Positions 1 to 8,960 of a DNA stretch of 64,000 nucleotides are shown in pieces. The notes beneath the pieces were generated by a model, which saw only the letters and a list, made by a program, of their open reading frames with translations, had not been told where the DNA came from and made no database searches. Origin of the DNA: Phycisphaerales bacterium (GTDB lineage Bacteria; Planctomycetota; Phycisphaerae; Phycisphaerales; UBA1924); NCBI GenBank assembly GCA_020845755.1, contig JADLFE010000011.1, forward strand, positions 1 to 64,000, given 5' to 3'. The number at the start of each line of letters is the position of its first letter. The stretch's first letter is position 1. Position numbers and translations under genes: made by a program.

Positions 1-14
1 AGGGGGCCTGACCC

Positions 15-494
15 ATGCAGGCCACCCGCGCCCAACTCGAAGCCCTGCTCGACGCGGCCGAGCGCCTGCTCAACGCCCGCGAGGTCCAGATGCTGACCAC
101 GGAGGAGTGGGACGCGCTGGAGCACGCGGTCGCGGCCTGCAACGAGCCGCCCGCGAACGAGCGGACCGAGACGTTTACGGTCGATGGCACGCGGGCGCTG
201 GTGCGGAGCGTCGTCCCGACGAAGGGCGAGCCGTACCAGCACCGCTGCCCGGAGGACGCCTTCGAGGCGGTCGCCCATGCGGTGACCGAGGCGACCAGCC
301 CGTTCAACCTCGAAGACCTCCGGCACGCCGCCAACATCCCCTGGACGCAGGCGGCCGTCGCTTTCGCCTTCCTCAAGGAGCGGAGCGTGGTCGTCCCCGC
401 GGGCGGGCGCAACCACGCCGCCGCAGGAGCGACGCCCTACGAGGATGCCATGATCGAGTTCCACGCCCTTCGGGAGAAGGGCCCCAGCGTCTGA
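15..494 (+). CDS. Hypothetical protein, 159 aa
   Basis: I do not recognise this family. The protein is soluble with no signal peptide or membrane segment. The N-terminal third (residues 1-45) is Leu/Ala/Glu-rich and predicted helical. Residues about 95-135 (from SPFNLEDLRHAA to VVVPAGGR) look like a small winged-helix fold, which suggests a DNA-binding or regulatory accessory protein, but this is inference only. A purine-rich AGGGGG lies just upstream of the ATG. A rho-independent terminator follows 24 bp after the stop, so this is the end of its transcription unit. The composition is typical coding for this genome, whereas the overlapping frames are Arg/Gly/Pro-rich shadows. Confidence 0.6.
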   Translation: MQATRAQLEALLDAAERLLNAREVQMLTTEEWDALEHAVAACNEPPANERTETFTVDGTRALVRSVVPTKGEPYQHRCPEDAFEAVAHAVTEATSPFNLEDLRHAANIPWTQAAVAFAFLKERSVVVPAGGRNHAAAGATPYEDAMIEFHALREKGPSV

Positions 495-517
495 ACGCAT
501 GGGTGCCCCCTCCTCAC

Positions 518-541
518 GCCTCGGCCTTTGCCGGGGCTTTC
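518..541 (+). terminator. Rho-independent terminator after the first gene
   Basis: An 8-bp stem (GCCTCGGC with GCCGGGGC, one T-G pair) closes a CTTT loop and is followed directly by a short T-run. It sits 24 bp past the stop codon of the 159-aa gene, in the same orientation. Confidence 0.6.
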
Positions 542-571
542 TCTTCGGCCACATCCTTCGCGGCAAGGCGA

Positions 572-772
572 TCATCCGCGCTGAAGCCGAGTACCGTAAG
601 GTCGAACGCCCTTGAGGTTGGCAAGCTCGATGGGCAGCAGTTCCATGTCCCACGCCGTGAGCGACACGACATTGTAGTCGGCGATGCTCCTGCCCTTGCC
701 GCGATGGAAAGTCCCGACCGTGTCGTGCTGGACCTTGAGATCAGCGTCGCTGAACCGCGACTTGCGAACCTG
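572..772 (-). pseudogene. Possible gene remnant, about 66 codons without a start
   Basis: On the minus strand a reading frame opens directly after a TAA and runs 66 codons to a TGA. Its residue composition (for example KVQHDTVGTFHRGKGRS and YNVVSLTAWDMELL) looks like real protein rather than an antisense shadow, and the + strand here is poor coding. There is no usable start before an internal Met, and the family is unrecognised. It overlaps the start of the + strand gene at 704. It may be a decayed gene fragment. Confidence 0.25.
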
Positions 773-1021
773 TTAGCGTTTTTACGCCGAGCCGTTCCGT
801 TCTACGAGCAACCGGGCGGCATTCAGGTCTCGCTCCTTCGGGACGATCAGCGGCCCGGCCGGTACATCGAGCGTGTTGAGTACATTGATGAGGCGGCCTT
901 CGCGCTCGACCAGCGCCGCGTCGCCGAGGATGAGCAAATGAAAGCCCTGCTGGCGGAATGGCGCGGTCTGCTCCAAGAGCCCCCGGTCGTGCGAGTCTAC
1001 CGAACGATCTGTTTTGCCTGA
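704..1021 (+). CDS. Antibiotic-biosynthesis-monooxygenase-like (ABM) small protein, 105 aa
   Basis: The protein has the pattern of the dimeric alpha/beta-barrel (ABM-like) domain also found at the C-terminus of some MFS exporters: an N-terminal strand (VVLDLEISV), a helix (PRLANLLAFLRRAVPFYE), then a GIQVSLLRDDQRPGRYIERVEY-type strand pair, and a helix with ALDQRRVAEDEQM. The reaction is unknown, because members are often stand-alone stress or monooxygenase-like proteins. The ATG at 704 is the first that excludes the low-complexity upstream frame, so the start is uncertain. It may be a detached C-terminal domain of a lost transporter. Confidence 0.5.
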   Translation: MESPDRVVLDLEISVAEPRLANLLAFLRRAVPFYEQPGGIQVSLLRDDQRPGRYIERVEYIDEAAFALDQRRVAEDEQMKALLAEWRGLLQEPPVVRVYRTICFA

Positions 1022-1199
1022 CGACGGTGAAATCGCCGCTCGCCGAGAGGCGGATCGACTGTCGGGCGGTGGGCGAAGCCGGTCCATCCCTGATCTCCCC
1101 ACAGGCTCCGACCAAGAGGGCCGCTAGTCCGCACCGTCCGGCTTACACTCTCGCATTCGTGGATGTCGGCTTGGGCGCCAATCAGGATGCGAGGTGACG

Positions 1200-2348
1200 A
1201 TGCCATCCTTGAATCGAGAAACGGTCCGGGCAGGTGCACGAGGGGTCGTTGCCACTCTTCTCGTGGCGGCCCTGATCGCCATCGGCTCACGCAATCTCGC
1301 CCACTTTGACGCCGCGCTCGTTGGCTACACATTCGCCACGCTCTTCGCAGTATTTGGGATCACATACCGCTACTCCATGTGGCTGCAGCGCCCGCCGACG
1401 GCACTCTATTGGCGGCGGGGCTGGCAGGTGTTTTTCTCTCGTGACCGGTTGCTCAGCAACCTCGCCGTCTGGCCTAAGCGCGTCGTCAGCGTCTTTGCGT
1501 TCAATAACTTCATATTCCGGCGGAGTCGAACCCGCTGGGCCGCCCACTGGCTCATCATGTGGGGCTGCCTGCTGGCGGGGGCGATCACCTTCCCACTGGT
1601 GTTCGGGTGGATCCACTTCCAGACGCCCGCCGACGACTTCGAGCGATACCGCGTGTACGTCTTTGGTTTTCCCACGTTCAGTTTCCGGATTGGGAGCGTG
1701 CTCGGCGGATTGATCTTCCACGGCTTAGTGTGGGCTTCGTTTCTGGTCATCGCGGGAGTGATGATCGCGATGAGGCGGCGGATGCGTGATCGCGGCGCCG
1801 AGGCCGTGCAGCAGTTCGGCGAGGACTTCCTGCCGCTCATCCTGCTCTTCGCGGTGAGCATCACCGGGCTGATGCTGACGGCGAGCTACACATGGATGAA
1901 GGGGTACGCCTACGACTTCCTCGCGATCGTGCACGCCGCATGCGTCATTTTCACGCTTCTATGGCTGCCGTTCGGCAAGTTCTTCCACATCTTCCAGCGC
2001 CCGGCGCAGCTCGGTGTATCGTTCTACAAGGACGCCGGTAGAACCGGCGAGCAGGCTGTGTGCCGGAACTGCGCGCAGCCGTTTGCCTCGAAGGCGCACG
2101 TCGAAGACCTCATTCGGGTCGAGCGCGAGCTGGGGTATTCCTACGAGATGCCGGGGGTGCGGGGAGACTCAGTCGGCCACTACCAGTACATCTGTCCGCG
2201 CTGCCGCCGTCTTAGCATGGCGCTGGCGCAAGGCCGATTGTGGCAGACGGGGCGCGGCCGCGAGGTGACCGACCGCCCCGGGATCGTGGATGTTGCGGAG
2301 ATGATGGAGGCCGCGTCGGCCCCCGCTACGACGACCGAGCGGGCTTGA
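1200..2348 (+). CDS. Membrane cytochrome b subunit, NarI-like quinol oxidase of the nitrate reductase complex
   Basis: A membrane protein of 382 aa with about six hydrophobic segments. Histidines sit inside or at the edge of helices ([43 protein letters not shown]). That is the number and spacing expected for two b hemes, as in NarI-type quinol dehydrogenases. The C-terminal soluble tail carries two CxxC pairs (CRNC, CPRC), probably a zinc-ribbon or rubredoxin-like knuckle not present in classical NarI. It lies 17 bp before the molybdoenzyme gene and probably feeds it electrons. The ATG at 1200 follows a GAGG Shine-Dalgarno site; a GTG at 1194 is the alternative start. Confidence 0.75.
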   Translation: MPSLNRETVRAGARGVVATLLVAALIAIGSRNLAHFDAALVGYTFATLFAVFGITYRYSMWLQRPPTALYWRRGWQVFFSRDRLLSNLAVWPKRVVSVFAFNNFIFRRSRTRWAAHWLIMWGCLLAGAITFPLVFGWIHFQTPADDFERYRVYVFGFPTFSFRIGSVLGGLIFHGLVWASFLVIAGVMIAMRRRMRDRGAEAVQQFGEDFLPLILLFAVSITGLMLTASYTWMKGYAYDFLAIVHAACVIFTLLWLPFGKFFHIFQRPAQLGVSFYKDAGRTGEQAVCRNCAQPFASKAHVEDLIRVERELGYSYEMPGVRGDSVGHYQYICPRCRRLSMALAQGRLWQTGRGREVTDRPGIVDVAEMMEAASAPATTTERA

Positions 2349-2365
2349 TCGACAGAAGGATTCTC

Positions 2366-4636
2366 ATGTCCAACCCCCCTTCAAACCTCCTGCCGATCCT
2401 GGACCGCTTCGGGCCGCACCTGAACCGCGCCAGCCCCGTGCGCCTGGCCACCGACGCCGAGCCGGACCGGCTCGTCAAGACCCACTGCTGCTTCTGCGGC
2501 CAGCAGTGCGGTATCCAACTCAAGGTCAAGGACAACGTCGTCACCGGTTTCGAGCCGTGGTACGACTTCCCGTTCAACCGCGGCATGCTCTGCCCGAAGG
2601 GCGTCAAGCGCTACCTCCAGGGCGCTCACCCCGACCGGCTCCTCACAGCGTTCAAGCGGGATACCACGGTTCCCGAGGGTTTCAGCCCGATGGGCTATCA
2701 GGAGGCGATCACGCGCGTCGCCTCCGAGATCGCCCGCATCCAGAAGACCTACGGCAACGCCGCGATGGGCGTGTTGAGCGGCGCGAGCCTCACGGTCGAG
2801 AAGGCGTACCTCATGGGCAAGTTCGCCCGGGTTTGCCTCAAGACACCGTACATCGACTACAACGGCCGCCTATGCATGGTGAGCGCCGGCGCGGGGAACA
2901 AGAAGGCGTTCGGCATCGACCGGGCCGCGAACCCGTGGAGCGACATCCCCAAGGCCGAGTTGATCTGGATCAGCGGGGCCAACGTCGCCGAGTGCGCCCC
3001 GATCACGACCGAGTACGTCTGGCAGGCCCGCGACAACGGCGCGAAGATCATCGTCGTCGATCCTCGCATCACGCCCCTGGCCCGCACCTGCGACCTGTTC
3101 CTGCCCGTCAAGCCCGGGCGCGACATCGCGCTCTTCAACGGCGTGCTGCACCTGATGATCGAGAAGGGGTGGATCGACCGGACCTTCATCGATGCATTCA
3201 CCGTCGGCTTCGACAAGGTCGCCGAGCACGTCCACGACTGGACGCCCGCCAAGACCGCCGACGTGACCGGCATCCCCGAGCGGCTGATCCGGCAGGCCGC
3301 GGAATGGTGGGGTACAGCCAAGACCAGCTTCCTCATGCACGCTCGCGGCATCGAGCATCATTCCCACGGCGTGCAGAACGTGCTCGGAGCCATCAACATC
3401 GTTCTGGCGTCGGGGCGCATCGGGCGCGAGGGGTGCGGCTACGGCACCATCACCGGCCAGGCCAACGGCCAGGGCGGGCGCGAGCACGGGCAGAAGTGCG
3501 ACCAGCTCCCCGGCTGGCGCGACATCTCCAACCCCGAGCACCGAGCCCACATCGCCAAGCTCTGGGGCATCGCCGAGCCTGACATGCCAGGCCCCGGCGT
3601 CGATTGCTACGAGATGTTCCGCAAGATCGACGCGGGCGAGATCAAGGGCCTGATCTCGCTCTGCTTCAACCCGATGGTCTCGCTCCCGGATAACAACTTC
3701 ATCGCCCGGGCCCTGGGCAAGCTCGAGTTCTACGTCGCCATCGACTTCTTCATGAACGAAACGGCCCGTCACGCGGACATCGTGCTCCCCGGCTCGTTGC
3801 AGGAAGAGGACGAGGGCGTCGTCACGCAGATCGAGGGGAAGGTCATCAAGATCAACAAGGCGGTGGACTGCCCCGGGGATGCCCGGCAGGATTGGCGGAT
3901 CGTTCAGGACATCGCCGCCGCGCTGGAGCGGCCCACCGGCTTCACGTTCGACTCCCCCCGCGCGATCTTCGACGAACTCCGCCTTACCAGCAAGGGCGGC
4001 GTCGCCGACTACTCCGGCATCACCTACGAGAAGATCGAGAAGCAGTACGGCGTCTGCTGGCCATGCTATAGCGAAGACCCGACCGGCAAGCCCATCGACC
4101 ACCCCGGTACGCCGCGGCTGTTCGAGCCCGGCTCTTGGAACGTCGTCGCCAAAGGCGCGGGTCCGTACTACTTCCCCGACGGCAAGGCCCGCTTCAACGT
4201 CGCGCCGTACACGCCGCCGACGGAAGAGACCGACGCCGACTACCCGCTCATGCTCACCACCGGGCGCGTCGTCAGCCAGTTCCTCTCCGGCACGCAGACC
4301 CGGCGCATCGGCCCGCTGGTGGACCAGTACCCCGAGCCGCGGATCGAGATGCACCCGCGCCTGGCCGAGACGATGGGGATCAAGGACGGCGACTGGGTGA
4401 CGGCCGAATCCCGCCGCGGCGACTGCACGCTCCAGGCGATGGTCGTGACCACGATCCGCCCCGATACGATCTTCATCCCCTACCACTGGCCGGGCCGTAA
4501 GAGCGCCAACCAGCTCACGATCTCGGCCCAGGACCCGATCTCCAAGATTCCGGAGTACAAGGTGTGCGCGGCACGAATCCGCAAGGCCGGCGCGCCGCCC
4601 GAGTGGGCGGGGCGACTCGAACCACAGCAAGGGTGA
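2366..4636 (+). CDS. Molybdopterin nitrate reductase catalytic subunit (NarB/NasA/NapA clade)
   Basis: A bis-MGD molybdoenzyme of 756 aa. The N-terminal [4Fe-4S] motif is C41-x2-C44-x3-C48 with C76 in MLCPKG. Cys170 in [11 protein letters not shown] is the expected Mo ligand, which places it with Cys-ligated nitrate reductases rather than formate dehydrogenases (Sec/Cys in another context) or Asp-ligated NarG. The C-terminal MGD-binding domain is present ([21 protein letters not shown]). There is no Tat signal, so the subunit is predicted cytoplasmic. It is co-transcribed with a b-type membrane subunit, a ferredoxin-type subunit and a Rieske protein. An assimilatory or respiratory role cannot be told from sequence, because no nitrite reductase lies nearby. 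The start chosen is the ATG at 2366, since the longer upstream frame overlaps the previous gene. Confidence 0.85.
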   Translation: MSNPPSNLLPILDRFGPHLNRASPVRLATDAEPDRLVKTHCCFCGQQCGIQLKVKDNVVTGFEPWYDFPFNRGMLCPKGVKRYLQGAHPDRLLTAFKRDTTVPEGFSPMGYQEAITRVASEIARIQKTYGNAAMGVLSGASLTVEKAYLMGKFARVCLKTPYIDYNGRLCMVSAGAGNKKAFGIDRAANPWSDIPKAELIWISGANVAECAPITTEYVWQARDNGAKIIVVDPRITPLARTCDLFLPVKPGRDIALFNGVLHLMIEKGWIDRTFIDAFTVGFDKVAEHVHDWTPAKTADVTGIPERLIRQAAEWWGTAKTSFLMHARGIEHHSHGVQNVLGAINIVLASGRIGREGCGYGTITGQANGQGGREHGQKCDQLPGWRDISNPEHRAHIAKLWGIAEPDMPGPGVDCYEMFRKIDAGEIKGLISLCFNPMVSLPDNNFIARALGKLEFYVAIDFFMNETARHADIVLPGSLQEEDEGVVTQIEGKVIKINKAVDCPGDARQDWRIVQDIAAALERPTGFTFDSPRAIFDELRLTSKGGVADYSGITYEKIEKQYGVCWPCYSEDPTGKPIDHPGTPRLFEPGSWNVVAKGAGPYYFPDGKARFNVAPYTPPTEETDADYPLMLTTGRVVSQFLSGTQTRRIGPLVDQYPEPRIEMHPRLAETMGIKDGDWVTAESRRGDCTLQAMVVTTIRPDTIFIPYHWPGRKSANQLTISAQDPISKIPEYKVCAARIRKAGAPPEWAGRLEPQQG

Positions 4637-4652
4637 ATCGACCGGAGTTGCC

Positions 4653-5291
4653 ATGTCCGTCCCCAGCCACCTCAACTTCTACATCGACGCCTCCCGCTGC
4701 ATCGGGTGCCAGGCGTGTGTGCAGGCGTGCACCGAGTGCGACACGCACAAGGGACACTCCATGATCCACCTGGAGACGGTGGACCGGGCGCACTCGACGC
4801 AGACGATCCCCGTCATCTGCATGCACTGCGACTCGCCCACGTGCGCCGAGGTCTGCCCCGCCGACGCAATCAAGCGGAGCGAGGACGGCGTCGTGCAGTC
4901 GGCCCGCAAGCCGCGCTGCATCGCGTGCAACAACTGCGTGCTGGCGTGCCCCTTCGGCGTGCCCAAGATGAAGGTCGAGTTCGAGCTGATGATGAAGTGC
5001 GATATGTGCTATGACCGCTCGTCGGTCGGACTCAAGCCCATGTGCGCCAGCGTGTGCCCGAGCCAAGCGCTCTTCTTCGGGACACAGGAGGAGATCGAGG
5101 CGTTGCGGCCGCAGTCGGCCACGATCGACCGCTTTCAGTTCGGCAACCAGACGATCACAACCAAGGTCAAGATGATGGGGCCGCGCAGCGTGGCGGGCTC
5201 GCGCCCCGAGCATCTGGATGTCACCGCCGCGCTCGATCCCCATCCGCCCGCACGATCCGTCTCGCTGGGCGTGCTCAATGGCTCGCACTGA
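4653..5291 (+). CDS. Four-cluster ferredoxin-type electron transfer subunit (DmsB/NrfC family)
   Basis: A 212-aa protein with four Cys-rich motifs typical of DMSO-reductase-family beta subunits: [11 protein letters not shown] near residue 17, [28 protein letters not shown], and [21 protein letters not shown]. It should bind four Fe-S clusters and pass electrons between the membrane or Rieske components and the molybdopterin subunit. No signal peptide is visible, consistent with a cytoplasmic partner. The ATG lies 16 bp after the molybdoenzyme stop with GGAG upstream, which indicates translational linkage within the operon. Confidence 0.85.
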   Translation: MSVPSHLNFYIDASRCIGCQACVQACTECDTHKGHSMIHLETVDRAHSTQTIPVICMHCDSPTCAEVCPADAIKRSEDGVVQSARKPRCIACNNCVLACPFGVPKMKVEFELMMKCDMCYDRSSVGLKPMCASVCPSQALFFGTQEEIEALRPQSATIDRFQFGNQTITTKVKMMGPRSVAGSRPEHLDVTAALDPHPPARSVSLGVLNGSH

Positions 5292-5326
5292 CCGCATCCT
5301 CGCGCGTTCCCGACTTGGAGTTGCCT

Positions 5327-5881
5327 ATGGCTGAGAATACCCCGTCCCCACACGCCTTGCGCGTCCACACCCCCGATGGCCGACCGGAGGACGAGCAGCC
5401 CAAGTGGCGCAAGGACTTCCCCATCGACACCGCCCAGGACAACTACATCGCGCGGCGGGACTTCACCAAGTTCATGGTGCTCATCAGCGGGTCGTTCGTC
5501 GTCGGACAGGGGTGGATCGCGCTCAAGACGCTGAAGATCGATGGGCAGGCGGCGGGGCCGAAGGCCATCGCTGCGCTCGACGAGATTGCAGTCGGGCAGG
5601 CCGCGTTGTTCTTCTATCCCGGTGAGCACGATTCGTGCCTCCTGGTCCGCGCCGGGGAGCGCGAGTTCCTCGCATACAGCAACAAGTGCTCGCACCTCTC
5701 GTGCCCGGTGACGCCGGATGTCAAGGCCGGGTGCCTGCGCTGCCCGTGCCATCACGGTTCGTTCGATCTCGCGACCGGCAGGCCGCTGGCGGGGCCGCCG
5801 CGCCGGCCGCTCGCGCGGATCACCCTCGAAGTTCGCGATGGAAAGGTCTATGCCACGGGCGTAGAGGAGCGCACGGTATGA
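5327..5881 (+). CDS. Rieske [2Fe-2S] protein with Tat-like N-terminal anchor
   Basis: A 184-aa protein. The Rieske cluster motifs are C-S-H-L-S-C and C-P-C-H-H-G-S in the C-terminal half. Around residues 38-62 lies a twin-arginine element (RRDFTKF) followed by a hydrophobic stretch, as in Tat-inserted Rieske proteins of cytochrome bc complexes. It lies in the nitrate reductase operon between the ferredoxin subunit and a small membrane protein. Its stop overlaps the next start. Its likely job is electron relay in this complex, but a periplasmic Rieske next to an unexported catalytic subunit raises a topology question. Confidence 0.8.
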   Translation: MAENTPSPHALRVHTPDGRPEDEQPKWRKDFPIDTAQDNYIARRDFTKFMVLISGSFVVGQGWIALKTLKIDGQAAGPKAIAALDEIAVGQAALFFYPGEHDSCLLVRAGEREFLAYSNKCSHLSCPVTPDVKAGCLRCPCHHGSFDLATGRPLAGPPRRPLARITLEVRDGKVYATGVEERTV

Positions 5882-6156
5882 GCACACCGGACACCAATCC
5901 GTCCGCGCATCCGCGTACCGACCCCCCCGCGCGCAGGCGCTTCGCCGAGCAGAGCCGCACGGCGATCGTGACGGGTATCCTGTGTATCGTGCTCATCATC
6001 ACCCTCATGCAGTTGTGGCTGCTGACGGCGACCATGAACGCGTTCCTGGGCGGCGACCACGCGGTGGCGTGGCCCGCGCTCGGGGCGAGCCTTGTCTGTC
6101 TCGTGCTCAATCTTGGCCTGCTCCGCTACCTCTGCCTGCTAGAGAGGCCGCGATGA
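5878..6156 (+). CDS. Small membrane protein, DUF6755-like, 92 aa
   Basis: There are two clear transmembrane helices (TAIVTGILCIVLIITLMQLW and WPALGASLVCLVLNLGLL) after a polar N-terminus rich in Pro, Thr and Arg. It resembles the DUF6755 family, found next to Rieske and molybdoenzyme genes. The function is unknown; a structural membrane subunit of the adjacent reductase is plausible. ATGA overlaps couple it to both the Rieske gene and the transporter gene. Confidence 0.65.
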   Translation: MSTPDTNPSAHPRTDPPARRRFAEQSRTAIVTGILCIVLIITLMQLWLLTATMNAFLGGDHAVAWPALGASLVCLVLNLGLLRYLCLLERPR

Positions 6157-7286
6157 GCGATGATCGCGGTTCTGCCATCCAATCGCCACCGAGCGGTGCG
6201 CCCAGGCCGGTAAGCGGAACGGGTGGCGAGGGGTCGGTCATCTATCTCGCTGCTGCGGGCCTTCATCCGGCGTACTTCGCGCTGGTGATGGCGACGGGCA
6301 TCGTGTCGCTTGCGGCGTGGGTCCAAGGCTTCGCGGCGGTCGCCCGCGGCCTGTTCTGGCTCAACATGGTCTTCTTCGTAACCCTGTGGGGCCTGACGTT
6401 TATCCGCATCGTCCGGCACCGTGCCCGCGTTGTCGCGGACTTGAAAGACCACAACCGAAGCGTCGGTTTTTTCACCGCAGTCCCGGGTGCGTGCGTGCTC
6501 GGATCGCAGGCGCTGCTGATCGAGGGCGCGATGAACCTAGCCTGGACGCTCTGGGTTGCCGGCGCCGCGCTTTGGGTTCTGCTGACCTACGCCATTTTCA
6601 CCACCCTGACCGTCAAGGCCACCAAGCCCGCCCTGGCGGATGGTCTCAACGGGGGGTGGTTGGTCTCGATCGTGGCGACACAATCGGTCTCGGTGCTGGC
6701 GGCTCAGTTGGCGGGCCCACATGGTGGGGCGGCCGGGGGAAGCGAACTCCTGCTCTTCGTCGCCCTGGCCATGTGGCTGGGCGGGGCCATGCTCTACGTC
6801 TGGATTATCTCGCTGATTTTCTACCGGTACACGTTCTTTCCCTTCAAGCCGTCCGATCTCGCTCCTCCGTACTGGATCAACATGGGCGCGATGGCGATCT
6901 CGACCCTCGCCGGGGCGACGCTCCTTCTCGCGGGAAAGGAAAGCCTGCTCATCCGAGACTTGGTTCCGTTCATCAAAGGTACGACGCTGTTGTTTTGGGC
7001 GACGGCGACCTGGTGGATCCCGATGCTCATCATCCTTGGGATCTGGCGGCACATCGTGAAGAGGTTCCCTTTGCGCTACGACCCGCTCTACTGGGGTGCC
7101 GTGTTCCCGTTGGGCATGTACTCGGTCGGCACCGCCCGCATGGTCGAGGCGATGGACCTCCCGTTCCTGAGCGTGGTGCCGCCGGCGTTCTTCTACATCG
7201 CGTCTGGAGCATGGACGTTGGCTCTGATCGGGCTGCTGCACCGCCTCATCACTGGCGGCGCTGAGGGAACGCGTGCGCAGGCCTGA
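6153..7286 (+). CDS. TDT/SLAC1-family anion channel or transporter (TehA-like)
   Basis: A 377-aa protein with about ten hydrophobic helices. The first motif, HPAYFALVMATGIVSLAA, is the signature of the tellurite-resistance/dicarboxylate transporter (TDT, SLAC1) family. Members carry nitrate, chloride, sulfite or dicarboxylates. The position at the end of a nitrate reductase operon, with a 4-bp overlap to the previous gene, suggests nitrate uptake or nitrite release, which is inference. It is convergent with the hemerythrin gene that ends at 7343. Confidence 0.8.
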   Translation: MSDDRGSAIQSPPSGAPRPVSGTGGEGSVIYLAAAGLHPAYFALVMATGIVSLAAWVQGFAAVARGLFWLNMVFFVTLWGLTFIRIVRHRARVVADLKDHNRSVGFFTAVPGACVLGSQALLIEGAMNLAWTLWVAGAALWVLLTYAIFTTLTVKATKPALADGLNGGWLVSIVATQSVSVLAAQLAGPHGGAAGGSELLLFVALAMWLGGAMLYVWIISLIFYRYTFFPFKPSDLAPPYWINMGAMAISTLAGATLLLAGKESLLIRDLVPFIKGTTLLFWATATWWIPMLIILGIWRHIVKRFPLRYDPLYWGAVFPLGMYSVGTARMVEAMDLPFLSVVPPAFFYIASGAWTLALIGLLHRLITGGAEGTRAQA

Positions 7287-7342
7287 CTCCAACCCGCAAG
7301 ACCGCGGATCGCTCATGAAACGAGCGTTCTCCGCCAAGCCCC

Positions 7343-7924
7343 TCACCGTCGTGGCGTCTGGCCGCGCCTGGCCCGCATCTCCGACCCCATCGCCGAAAGG
7401 TCGGACGGCGAGAGCAGCGAGCCCGCCAAGGGGAACACCTCGGCTTCCTCGATGTGGATGTGATCGCGGTACAACTCCCGGAGAGTCGCGAGGAGCGAGC
7501 CGACTTCGGCGAACCGCTCGGGCGGCAACGAACCATCACGTAGCCACGCTTCGAGCAGAACATCAACCTGCGCGTGCAGACGGTCGGCGTGCGCGTGGTC
7601 GCCCTCCAGCCGCGCGATCGCATCGCAGCCCGTGCCCTGTGCCCCCCCCACCCGCCCCCGTGCCGCCGCGGCCCTCATCCGCGGGAACAGCGACTCTTCT
7701 TCGTCCGCGGTGTGTTTGGGGGCCGCGTGGGCGAAGTAGCGCTGCGCGGTCCGCACCGCGTCGGCGGCCTTCGTGTCGAGCGGCTTGTCGCCGTACTCGC
7801 GGGCCGCGCGCTGGAGCATTTCGAGGAACTTCTCTATGCGGCGGTGGCAGTCCGTCAGCAGGCCGATGGGTTCATTGAAGTCGTGGCCGGGCGCGTGGCC
7901 CAGGATATTCAGCGAGGCGCACAT
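7343..7924 (-). CDS. Hemerythrin-like domain protein
   Basis: A four-helix hemerythrin-like protein of 193 aa. Metal-ligand residues are visible in order: GHDFNEP and LLTDCHRRIEKF, then YFAHAAPKHTADEEESLFPRM (HxxxE type), GDHAHADRL, and YRDHIHIEEAEVFPL. Such proteins bind a diiron site and act in O2, NO or metal sensing or storage. The gene is divergent from another hemerythrin-like gene, with only 18 bp between the two start codons, and a 16-bp inverted repeat fills that gap. The pairing of two hemerythrins between two nitrogen-oxide enzyme operons suggests NO handling, which is inference. Confidence 0.75.
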   Translation of the reverse strand: MCASLNILGHAPGHDFNEPIGLLTDCHRRIEKFLEMLQRAAREYGDKPLDTKAADAVRTAQRYFAHAAPKHTADEEESLFPRMRAAAARGRVGGAQGTGCDAIARLEGDHAHADRLHAQVDVLLEAWLRDGSLPPERFAEVGSLLATLRELYRDHIHIEEAEVFPLAGSLLSPSDLSAMGSEMRARRGQTPRR

Positions 7925-7940
7925 GGTGAATACTATCACC
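7925..7940. promoter_or_regulatory. Inverted repeat between divergent hemerythrin genes
   Basis: GGTGA-N6-TCACC is a perfect 5-bp-arm inverted repeat filling the 18 bp between the divergent ATG codons (7924 on minus, 7943 on plus). It may be an operator for a dimeric regulator acting on both genes. If both starts are correct, neither gene has room for a normal promoter and leader between them. Confidence 0.4.
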
Positions 7941-7942
7941 CG

Positions 7943-8521
7943 ATGGCGCACGACGGCTCCGAGCAACCTCCTCCACCGACCCCGCCGCTGACCCCCCCCC
8001 TGAAGCGTCACGCGACGCTCCAGCCCTTGTCGCGCGAGCACATGAACGGGCTGATCCAGGCCCGGAACTTGCAACAGGCCGCGAACCAGGATCGTGCGAG
8101 TCGCGTTCGCGCGATCGCCGGTTTTCTGAACGCGTGGCGCTCGGAGATCGGAGCGCACTTCGATGATGAGGAGCGGCTGCTGCTCCCGCTGGTCCATTCT
8201 CCCGCGCTGCGGGACCGGCTGCTTGACGAGCACGGCGTCCTGCGGCGTCTGGCGGAGCGTTGCGCGCGCGATCCGGAGGCGGCGGCGAGCGACGCGGACC
8301 TCGTGCGCGAGGTCGGAGCACGTCTGCACGACCACATCCGCTGGGAGGAGCGGGAGTTCTTCGAGGCCGTGCAGCGCGACCAGCCGGAGGCGCTGGCGGC
8401 TTTGGCGTCTGAGGCGGCCGTCATCGAAGCGCATCGGCCCGGCTCGCGCGCGAGGCACACGCTGTCTGTGGATGACGCGATGCGGGGTGCGGGGGGAGGG
8501 CAAAGTGAGGAAGTACCATGA
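7943..8521 (+). CDS. Hemerythrin HHE-domain protein
   Basis: A 192-aa protein with a Pro-rich N-terminus (about residues 7-24), then a cation-binding HHE helical bundle: LSREHMNGL, IGAHFDDEERLLLPL, LLDEHGVLRRL, LHDHIRWEEREFFEAV. The metal-binding His/Glu pattern is intact. Its stop overlaps the next gene's start (ATGA at 8518), so it forms a small operon with a cupin protein and probably a CMD-like protein. The real start may be an internal Met near 8041 if the Pro-rich segment is leader. Confidence 0.75.
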   Translation: MAHDGSEQPPPPTPPLTPPLKRHATLQPLSREHMNGLIQARNLQQAANQDRASRVRAIAGFLNAWRSEIGAHFDDEERLLLPLVHSPALRDRLLDEHGVLRRLAERCARDPEAAASDADLVREVGARLHDHIRWEEREFFEAVQRDQPEALAALASEAAVIEAHRPGSRARHTLSVDDAMRGAGGGQSEEVP

Positions 8522-8931
8522 CCGATGAGCGACTACGCACGGCACCTGCGGAGCGATTCGCGGTGGAGCATCTTGCGTTTGACCTGCACGCGGAGGCGGC
8601 GGCTCTGGAGGCCGAGCCGACGCCCAAGCAGCACGGCCATCGACAAAAGACGCTCTTCAAGAACTCCGGCAGGACTGTCGCGCTTTTCGTGATGGACGCG
8701 GGCGTGAGCCTCGCCGAGCACGCCGCCGGCGGTATCGTGACCGTGCAGGCCACCGAGGGGGAGCTCGATGTCACGGCGGGGGGGACGGGGTATCACCTGC
8801 GGCCGGGCATGTTGCTCGTCATGGCTCCGGGTGTTCGGCACGATGTCCGGGCCAAGACACGCGCGGTGTTCCTGCTGCAGGTGTCTCTCGCGCCCAATCC
8901 CTCCACACCACCCACATCCCAGAACCCGTGA
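8518..8931 (+). CDS. Cupin-domain protein, 137 aa
   Basis: A single-domain cupin with a small beta-barrel: the first motif region is around GVSLAEHAAGGIVTVQATEGEL and the second around LRPGMLLVMAPGVRHDVRAKT. Only some metal-binding His residues are kept (EHAAG, VRHDV), so metal binding is possible but not sure. It is translationally coupled to the hemerythrin gene. Similar cupins often accompany hemerythrin or redox genes as sensors or small-molecule binding proteins. The exact role is unknown. Confidence 0.7.
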   Translation: MTDERLRTAPAERFAVEHLAFDLHAEAAALEAEPTPKQHGHRQKTLFKNSGRTVALFVMDAGVSLAEHAAGGIVTVQATEGELDVTAGGTGYHLRPGMLLVMAPGVRHDVRAKTRAVFLLQVSLAPNPSTPPTSQNP

Positions 8932-8960
8932 TCGCCGGGGTCTCGTGACCAGGAGGCATC

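Noticed and set aside
2870..4675. A 601-codon minus-strand frame opposite the nitrate reductase gene
   Set aside because: It is an antisense shadow of strong + strand coding with Cys motifs; its residues are Arg/Gly/Asp/Val-rich without domains.
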